Assembly: GCA_031261015.1 (NCBI GenBank)
Contig: JAISKG010000185.1
Location: 1-10,041, forward strand
Source: Dysgonamonadaceae bacterium
GTDB lineage: Bacteria > Bacteroidota > Bacteroidia > Bacteroidales > Azobacteroidaceae
Reading direction: 5' to 3'
Length of the DNA stretch: 10,041 nucleotides
In this document: one piece after another, positions 5,999-10,041 of the stretch
How the letters are laid out: every line of letters starts with the position of its first letter
Numbering within the stretch: the first letter of the stretch is position 1
Notes under the pieces: model-generated
What the model was told of the DNA's origin: nothing
Database searches by the model: none
The model's input: the letters and a program-made list of their open reading frames with translations, nothing else
Program-made: the position numbers and the translations under genes

Positions 5999-7018
5999 TT
6001 ATTCTAAAATTGTTACCCAGCCATATTCATCGGATTCATCACCGTACTGAATGGCTCTCAGTTTGTTATACAATTGGGTACATACAGTTCCCGGTTTTCC
6101 ATCCTTGCTGAATACGTAAGATTGGCCTCGCTCCACATCGTCAACCCGTTGGATAGGACTGATGACGGCCGCTGTGCCGCACATGCCGGCTTCTTCCAGC
6201 GTAGTAAGTTCTTCCAGAGGGATTGGCCTCCGTTCGATGTTCATACCCATGGATTCGGCCAATTGGATCAGACTTTTATTAGTGATTGAAGGTAAAATCG
6301 AACTTGAGGCCGGCGTGATGTAAGTGTTATTTTTAATTCCGAAGAAATTGGCCGGACCGCATTCGTCGATGTATTTCTTTTCTTTGGCATCTAAATACAA
6401 GACAGCCGAATAACCGGCGGCGTGCGCTATTTCGCCGGCCGCCAAACTCGCGGCGTAATTTCCGCCGACTTTGTAAATACCTGTACCATGAGGAGCTGCG
6501 CGATCGTATTCGCGATAAATTCCGACCGGCGTTGTTTTGAATCCTTCCTTGAAATAAGGACCGACCGGCGTAACAAATACCACAAACAAATATTCCTGAG
6601 CCGGTTTTACGCCCACTTGCGCCGACATTCCAATCAACAAAGGACGGATGTACAAAGAGGCGCCGCTTTCGTACGGCGGAACAAAACGTTCGTTGCGCTT
6701 CACGGATTCGACTACTGCCTTTTCAAACAATTCCACCGGCAATTCGGCCATCATGATGCCTCGCGCCGACGATTGCAAACGTAAAGCATTTTCACGCATC
6801 CGGAAAATACGAATTTTTCCGTCTTTTCCACGGAAAGCTTTTAAACCCTCAAAGGCTTCTTGTCCATAATGTAAACAGGTAGCTGCGATGTGCATCGGAA
6901 CATATTCCGAATCTGAAATTTCTAACTCGCCCCATTTTCCGGAACGATAATACGCCCTGACATTGTAATCGGTTTTCAGGTAACCGAAGGTCAATCCCGA
7001 CCAGTTGATATTGTCCAT
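5999..7018 (-). CDS. ilvE: Branched-chain amino acid aminotransferase
   Basis: This is a PLP-dependent, fold-type IV transaminase acting on leucine, isoleucine and valine and their 2-oxo acids, in the cytoplasm, at the last step of synthesis or first step of breakdown. From the ATG at 7018 it has 339 residues, the length I recall for Bacteroides homologues that begin M-[ED]-N-I-[ND]-W. ATG codons at 7021 and 7024 would only add one or two Met. Visible landmarks are LHYGQEAFEGLKAFRG (49-64), the substrate/PLP region YIRPLLIG (123-130), the Schiff-base lysine Lys183 in KVGGNYAASL, DECGPANFFG (218-227) with Glu219, and CGTAAVISPI (280-289). It lies 53 bases after pdxT, across a weak terminator-like hairpin and a -7 box, so it probably has its own promoter as well as possible read-through. 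Its stop is 2 bases before the aldo/keto reductase start. Confidence 0.96.
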   Translation of the reverse strand: MDNINWSGLTFGYLKTDYNVRAYYRSGKWGELEISDSEYVPMHIAATCLHYGQEAFEGLKAFRGKDGKIRIFRMRENALRLQSSARGIMMAELPVELFEKAVVESVKRNERFVPPYESGASLYIRPLLIGMSAQVGVKPAQEYLFVVFVTPVGPYFKEGFKTTPVGIYREYDRAAPHGTGIYKVGGNYAASLAAGEIAHAAGYSAVLYLDAKEKKYIDECGPANFFGIKNNTYITPASSSILPSITNKSLIQLAESMGMNIERRPIPLEELTTLEEAGMCGTAAVISPIQRVDDVERGQSYVFSKDGKPGTVCTQLYNKLRAIQYGDESDEYGWVTILE

Positions 7019-7038
7019 CATCATTGTATTAGAGTGAA

Positions 7039-7046
7039 CAAAGGTA
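7039..7046 (-). promoter_or_regulatory. Candidate -7 box for ilvE
   Basis: On the - strand, 7046 to 7039 reads TACCTTTG, a perfect TAnnTTTG match. It lies 15-21 bases upstream of the candidate ATG codons at 7018-7024, implying a very short leader of about 10-16 bases. At the expected -33 position there is ACCA rather than TTTG, so the promoter is only half supported. Confidence 0.4.
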
Positions 7047-7059
7047 ATAATTTTGATGG

Positions 7060-7079
7060 AAAAATTGGTATTAACCAAT
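7060..7079 (-). terminator. Weak terminator-like hairpin at the pdxT stop codon
   Basis: On the - strand ATTGGT (7079-7074), a four-base loop TAAT that contains the pdxT stop, and ACCAAT (7069-7064) are followed by TTTT (7063-7060). The stem is only 6 bp and AT-rich, so termination would be partial at best. It sits directly before the ilvE -7 box. Confidence 0.3.
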
Positions 7080-7622
7080 ATTTTCTCTAACTATATTCAA
7101 AAAATACCGGTGAATTTTCGTATCTTCGGTCAGTTCGGGATGAAAAGAAGTGACCAAAATATTTTTTTCGCGAGCGGCCACAATATGTCCTTCTACAACA
7201 GAAAGAATTTCGACATTTTTTCCAGCCGATTCGATGTAAGGCGCACGGATAAAAACCATCGGAATCATTCCGGCGCCTTTCATCTCCGCCTCAATGGCAA
7301 AACTGCCCAATTGCCGCCCGTAAGCATTGCGTTTAACCTGAATATCAATAACATGGAAACGATTAGCCAACAAAATCAATCCCGCGCAAGTGCCGAAAAC
7401 AGGTAGTCCTCCGTCGATTTTCACTTTCAAAGGAATAAACAACTCCAATTCATCCAGCAATTTACCAATGACAGTACTTTCGCCGCCCGGAATAATCAAA
7501 CCATCGAAATCTTGTTCTAAATCCTGTCTTTTCCGTATCTCAAACGCTTCGACTCCAATCTTTTGCAAAAGATGAACATGCTCTGCAAATCCCCCCTGCA
7601 AAGCCAACACCCCAACTTTCAA
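7071..7622 (-). CDS. pdxT: PLP synthase glutaminase subunit
   Basis: This is the class I glutamine amidotransferase subunit of the DXP-independent vitamin B6 pathway. It hydrolyses glutamine and channels ammonia to PdxS in the cytoplasm. From the TTG at 7622 the protein is 183 residues and begins with the family-typical [14 protein letters not shown]. The frame is also open to an earlier TTG at 7643, 2 bases after the pdxS stop, which would add KIENGKL. No in-frame ATG exists near either. Catalytic features are present: the PGGES oxyanion-hole segment, the nucleophile Cys in FGTCAGL, and the His/Glu pair in SFHPELTED. Length is slightly short but normal (about 185-200 is usual). The start region consists of AATTGAAAATTG-type low-complexity sequence, which may have replaced the ancestral start. 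It must work with the upstream pdxS, and the pair is surely one operon. Confidence 0.93.
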   Translation of the reverse strand: MKVGVLALQGGFAEHVHLLQKIGVEAFEIRKRQDLEQDFDGLIIPGGESTVIGKLLDELELFIPLKVKIDGGLPVFGTCAGLILLANRFHVIDIQVKRNAYGRQLGSFAIEAEMKGAGMIPMVFIRAPYIESAGKNVEILSVVEGHIVAAREKNILVTSFHPELTEDTKIHRYFLNIVRENIG

Positions 7623-7648
7623 TTTGCCATTCTCAATTTTCAATTTTA
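7618..7648. repeat. Low-complexity AAATTGA repeat at the pdxS/pdxT junction
   Basis: On the - strand this stretch is built of imperfect units of AAAATTGA: AAAATTGA, AAATTGAGA, then AAATTGAAA after a short ATGGC break. It fills the pdxS stop to pdxT start interval and encodes KIENGKLK if translated from the first TTG. Similar (A/T)-rich tandem units occur between genes in Bacteroidota, from memory. It decides where pdxT can start, since it supplies TTG codons but no in-frame ATG. Confidence 0.5.
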
Positions 7649-8521
7649 AATGCCTCTCTCTGCCATCAATAACTTGATTTCCTGTTCGTTAATTCCAACC
7701 ATTGCTTCACCCAAGTCGGCGGAAATTTCCGCTAAAATAGCAGAGTCATTGTAATTCGTCACTGCTTTGACGATCGCTTGCGCCCGCTTGGCAGGATTGC
7801 CCGATTTGAAAATACCGGAGCCGACAAACACGCCTTCAGCGCCCAATTGCATCATCAGCGCGGCATCGGCGGGAGTAGCCACGCCACCTGCAGCAAAATT
7901 TACCACCGGCAAACGGCCGTTGTCGCGAACGTATCGGAGTAAATCAACAGGGACTGCCAATTCTTTCGCTTCGTGATACAATTCGTCTTCCCGCAAATTT
8001 TGAACGCGGCGTATTTCCGACATAATCAGGCGGATATGGCGAACAGCCTGAACCACGTCGCCCGTGCCCGGCTCGCCTTTCGTGCGAATCATCGAAGCGC
8101 CTTCGGCAATGCGACGGAGCGCTTCGCCCAGATTTTTCGCTCCACAAACAAACGGCACGCGGAATTTCGTTTTCTCTATATGAAATTTATCGTCGGCGGG
8201 AGAAAGCACTTCGCTTTCGTCAATGTAATCTATTTCAAGCGCTTCAAGAATTTGCGCCTCGACAAAGTGCCCGATCCGTACTTTCGCCATGACAGGAATC
8301 GAAACAGCTTCCTGAATACCGCGAATCATTTTCGGGTCGCTCATCCGCGACACTCCACCGGCAGCGCGAATATCGGCCGGGATCCGCTCCAAAGCCATAA
8401 CAGCCGCTGCGCCAGCATCTTCGGCAATGCGCGCCTGTTCCGGCGTCGAAACATCCATAATCACTCCGCCTTTCAGCATTTGCGCCAAGTTCTTGTTGAG
8501 TTCGTATCTTTCGTTGTTCAT
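7646..8521 (-). CDS. pdxS: PLP synthase lyase subunit
   Basis: PdxS builds pyridoxal 5'-phosphate from ribose 5-phosphate, glyceraldehyde 3-phosphate and ammonia delivered by PdxT. It forms a dodecamer in the cytoplasm. The 291-residue protein has the usual length. It shows the (beta/alpha)8 landmarks: [16 protein letters not shown] with Asp23, [21 protein letters not shown] (43-63), the first catalytic lysine Lys80 in MAKVRIGH, and the second lysine Lys148 in [11 protein letters not shown] with the phosphate-binding Gly-rich loop. Next comes [33 protein letters not shown], the second phosphate site. The ATG at 8521 is preceded about 42 bases upstream by a textbook Bacteroidota promoter. It is followed by pdxT with no real gap. 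All key residues are intact and I see nothing odd in the gene itself. Confidence 0.98.
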   Translation of the reverse strand: MNNERYELNKNLAQMLKGGVIMDVSTPEQARIAEDAGAAAVMALERIPADIRAAGGVSRMSDPKMIRGIQEAVSIPVMAKVRIGHFVEAQILEALEIDYIDESEVLSPADDKFHIEKTKFRVPFVCGAKNLGEALRRIAEGASMIRTKGEPGTGDVVQAVRHIRLIMSEIRRVQNLREDELYHEAKELAVPVDLLRYVRDNGRLPVVNFAAGGVATPADAALMMQLGAEGVFVGSGIFKSGNPAKRAQAIVKAVTNYNDSAILAEISADLGEAMVGINEQEIKLLMAERGI

Positions 8522-8562
8522 AATTGTTTGTTTTTAATTTGTATTATCCATTTTTGGCGGGG

Positions 8563-8593
8563 CAAAAGTACGGAAAAATATAGTTTGGGCAAA
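8563..8593 (-). promoter_or_regulatory. Bacteroidota-type promoter for pdxST
   Basis: On the - strand TTTG (8593-8590) is followed by exactly 19 bases and then TACTTTTG (8570-8563), a full match to the TTTG-N19-TAnnTTTG pattern. Transcription should start near 8557, leaving a leader of about 35 bases before the pdxS ATG at 8521. This is the clearest promoter in the window. Confidence 0.75.
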
Positions 8594-8612
8594 TACCATA
8601 GACGAGGTATTT
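8591..8612. repeat. Inverted repeat overlapping the pdxS -33 element
   Basis: AAATACC (8591-8597) and GGTATTT (8606-8612) form a 7-bp inverted repeat around an 8-base centre. It begins 2 bases after the yfhO-family stop (8615-8617) and its left arm covers three bases of the pdxS TTTG box. It may be a weak terminator for the upstream gene (a T5 tract follows only about 15 bases later) or an operator at the pdxS promoter. Short AT-rich inverted repeats also arise by chance. Confidence 0.35.
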
Positions 8613-8614
8613 TG

Positions 8615-10041
8615 TTATTTCGCTTCCTTCCTCCACTTCCTAATCGAATACCCAACCCCAAACAACAAAAACAACAGCAGCAAGCAAGAACTGAAAGTAG
8701 CTATATATGCAGTAGTTACATATCCCTGCGGACGGAAATCAAATTCGATTTTGTGCTCGCCGGCAGGAACTCGTAAGGCGCGCAAAATCCAATCGGCGCG
8801 GAAATGAGGAACAGGCTTGCCGTCGATCGTTGCCTGCCAGCCGGGCTGGTAATAAATTTCCGAAAAAACAGCTAATTGTTCGGAAGATGCCTGAGATGAA
8901 TAAATTAAATGATTCGGACGGTAACCGGTCAATGCGATCGTTGCCGTCGAATCGAGTTGCGGAGCAAATCCGTTGATTTCATCGCTAAATCGTTGATCGA
9001 CAATGGCTGTTTGAAGAGGATTGACGGCGTCCAAAGCGGCGATCTCCTCATCGGCATTCGCTACGATCTTAATTTGAGGAACGAACCAGGCATTGCCGAA
9101 CGCCAGCGAATTAAAAACCGGCGGCTGCGACGGATCGATAATCAAATAGCGCATATTCAGCATATCCAACGTAGGCGCGGCTGCAAACGACCGCTGAACA
9201 CTCTCCAACGTAACCGGCGGCGTTTTCAACGATTGGATAATGACATTAATTTCCTGAATCAACCGGTGATCAATCAATTCCTGATAACGCCTCAGCTTCA
9301 TAGCATTATAGCCGCCGATCGAATGGTGATAATAGGATACGGAAGTTTCCGTAAACGGCTTATCGAGCGTTAATACGCGGAATGACAGGTCTTTATCTTT
9401 CAAAATTTCCTGATCGGCCAAAGAAGCTTTATAAAGCGTTTTTTCCGTTTCGCGCGAATAATCTTTATCGTTTAAATAACGTCTGTCTATCGACCATAAA
9501 TCAATGAGAGTCAGCAAGGTAATGCCGATACATAAAATCCAGCCTCCGGTCTTCTTGTCTTTCAATTTCATAAAAAGAAACACCAATGCCGCGCTCAAGA
9601 CAATGAACGCCAGCGAACGGAAGGCATCGGACGAAGCCATCGAGATGCGGTCGCGAACCAAAGCATCGTACCAAGGCTGCATTTCAAAAGATTCGTCGTA
9701 ACGCGAATGAAAATCCAAGAAAGACGTTGGGAACCACCAAATCAGCAAACAAATCGCTCCGGTAATCGAAAGCGCAGTAATGAGTCCCCGCTTCAATACA
9801 ACCGGATCGACTTTACCCTGCAAAATATTTTTCAATCCCCAAAAACCGAGAATCGGAAAAACCAAACCCGGAATAACCAAAGCCATTTCCGGCGTCCGGA
9901 ATTTGTTGTACATCGGTAAATTATGGAAAATGAATGTGTTGAATCCATCAAAATTTCTTCCTAAAGCGAGTAAAGTAAGTAAAAGCGCGCCAGCCACATA
10001 CGCCCATTTCATCCGGCTTTTGATTACAAATAAGCCCAATA
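8615..10041 (-). CDS. YfhO-family membrane protein, C-terminal part
   Basis: The frame is open from the window edge to the stop at 8615-8617, giving 474-475 residues of a protein whose start lies outside. Bacteroidota members are typically about 800 residues, so roughly the last 55-60% is visible. Transmembrane segments appear at about 12-27, 51-69, 86-104, 142-159 and 167-184. A large extracytoplasmic domain (about 185-440) follows, then a final helix at 443-465 with a basic tail. The extracytoplasmic part carries landmarks I associate with this family: SYYHHSIGGYNAMKLRRYQELID (235-257), LNMRYLI (294-300), GNAWFVPQI (315-323), and SEIYYQPGWQATIDG (393-407). The family is named after Bacillus YfhO, which is linked to glycosylation of wall or teichoic polymers; members resemble GT-C glycosyltransferases. 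The substrate in this organism is unknown. Codon use resembles the neighbouring metabolic genes. Confidence 0.9.
   Translation of the reverse strand, partial: LGLFVIKSRMKWAYVAGALLLTLLALGRNFDGFNTFIFHNLPMYNKFRTPEMALVIPGLVFPILGFWGLKNILQGKVDPVVLKRGLITALSITGAICLLIWWFPTSFLDFHSRYDESFEMQPWYDALVRDRISMASSDAFRSLAFIVLSAALVFLFMKLKDKKTGGWILCIGITLLTLIDLWSIDRRYLNDKDYSRETEKTLYKASLADQEILKDKDLSFRVLTLDKPFTETSVSYYHHSIGGYNAMKLRRYQELIDHRLIQEINVIIQSLKTPPVTLESVQRSFAAAPTLDMLNMRYLIIDPSQPPVFNSLAFGNAWFVPQIKIVANADEEIAALDAVNPLQTAIVDQRFSDEINGFAPQLDSTATIALTGYRPNHLIYSSQASSEQLAVFSEIYYQPGWQATIDGKPVPHFRADWILRALRVPAGEHKIEFDFRPQGYVTTAYIATFSSCLLLLFLLFGVGYSIRKWRKEAK

Noticed and set aside
7019..7078. Upstream extension of ilvE to 7078
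   Set aside because: It would add about 20 residues not found in homologues and overlap the pdxT stop and the candidate -7 box. Starts at 7018-7024 fit the family.
8655..8695. CAA/CAG-rich low-complexity stretch resembling a trinucleotide repeat
   Set aside because: It is simply the reverse complement of the leucine-rich last transmembrane helix of the YfhO-family protein.
7973..8776. Long open frame (267 codons) on the + strand across pdxS and its upstream region
   Set aside because: It runs antisense to an intact, highly conserved pdxS gene, and its translation is rich in Arg, His and Phe in no domain-like order. It is a shadow of pdxS codon usage.

Overview
The window looks like a chromosomal segment from a Bacteroidota bacterium, most likely of the order Bacteroidales. 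The branched-chain aminotransferase and the YfhO-type membrane protein read like Bacteroidales versions. A secreted lamin-tail-domain protein ends in what looks like a type IX secretion sorting domain. The recognisable promoters have the Bacteroidota TTTG / TAnnTTTG form rather than sigma70 -35/-10 boxes. The host level below the order cannot be fixed from the sequence.

Layout, left to right. (1) Positions 1-101: a fragment of an AbiEii-family nucleotidyltransferase toxin gene on the + strand. It breaks off just after its D-x-D motif and has no tail. (2) 50-893, - strand: a strikingly AT-rich pair, a four-helix membrane protein of unknown function and an overlapping DUF2867 protein. (3) 927-1922, - strand: asd, aspartate-semialdehyde dehydrogenase. 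(4) 1923-2088: a divergent control region. (5) 2089-3843, + strand: a secreted protein with two lamin-tail domains. (6) 3859-3886: a perfect 28-bp palindrome between convergent genes. (7) 3917-8521, - strand, transcribed right to left: pdxS-pdxT (PLP synthase), ilvE (branched-chain aminotransferase), a Tat-targeted iron-sulfur aldo/keto reductase and an exported DUF6599 protein. (8) 8615 to the window end, - strand: the C-terminal part of a YfhO-family multi-span membrane protein.

How the genes work together. PdxS and PdxT form the DXP-independent vitamin B6 synthase. The next gene, ilvE, encodes a PLP-dependent enzyme, so cofactor synthesis and a cofactor user lie side by side. An excellent promoter precedes pdxS. 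A weak terminator-like hairpin and a perfect -7 box between pdxT and ilvE suggest that ilvE-AKR-DUF6599 can also be transcribed separately. The last two genes both encode predicted exported proteins, spaced 19 bases apart, and may form an envelope redox module of unknown function.

Most of the window is ordinary core metabolism. The least ordinary parts are the left edge (a toxin gene remnant abutting an AT-rich, probably acquired two-gene cassette), the palindrome, the low-complexity repeat at the start of pdxT, and the Tat-AKR/DUF6599 pair. I saw no tRNA, rRNA, CRISPR array, transposase or phage gene. No gene-free stretch exceeds 300 bases.
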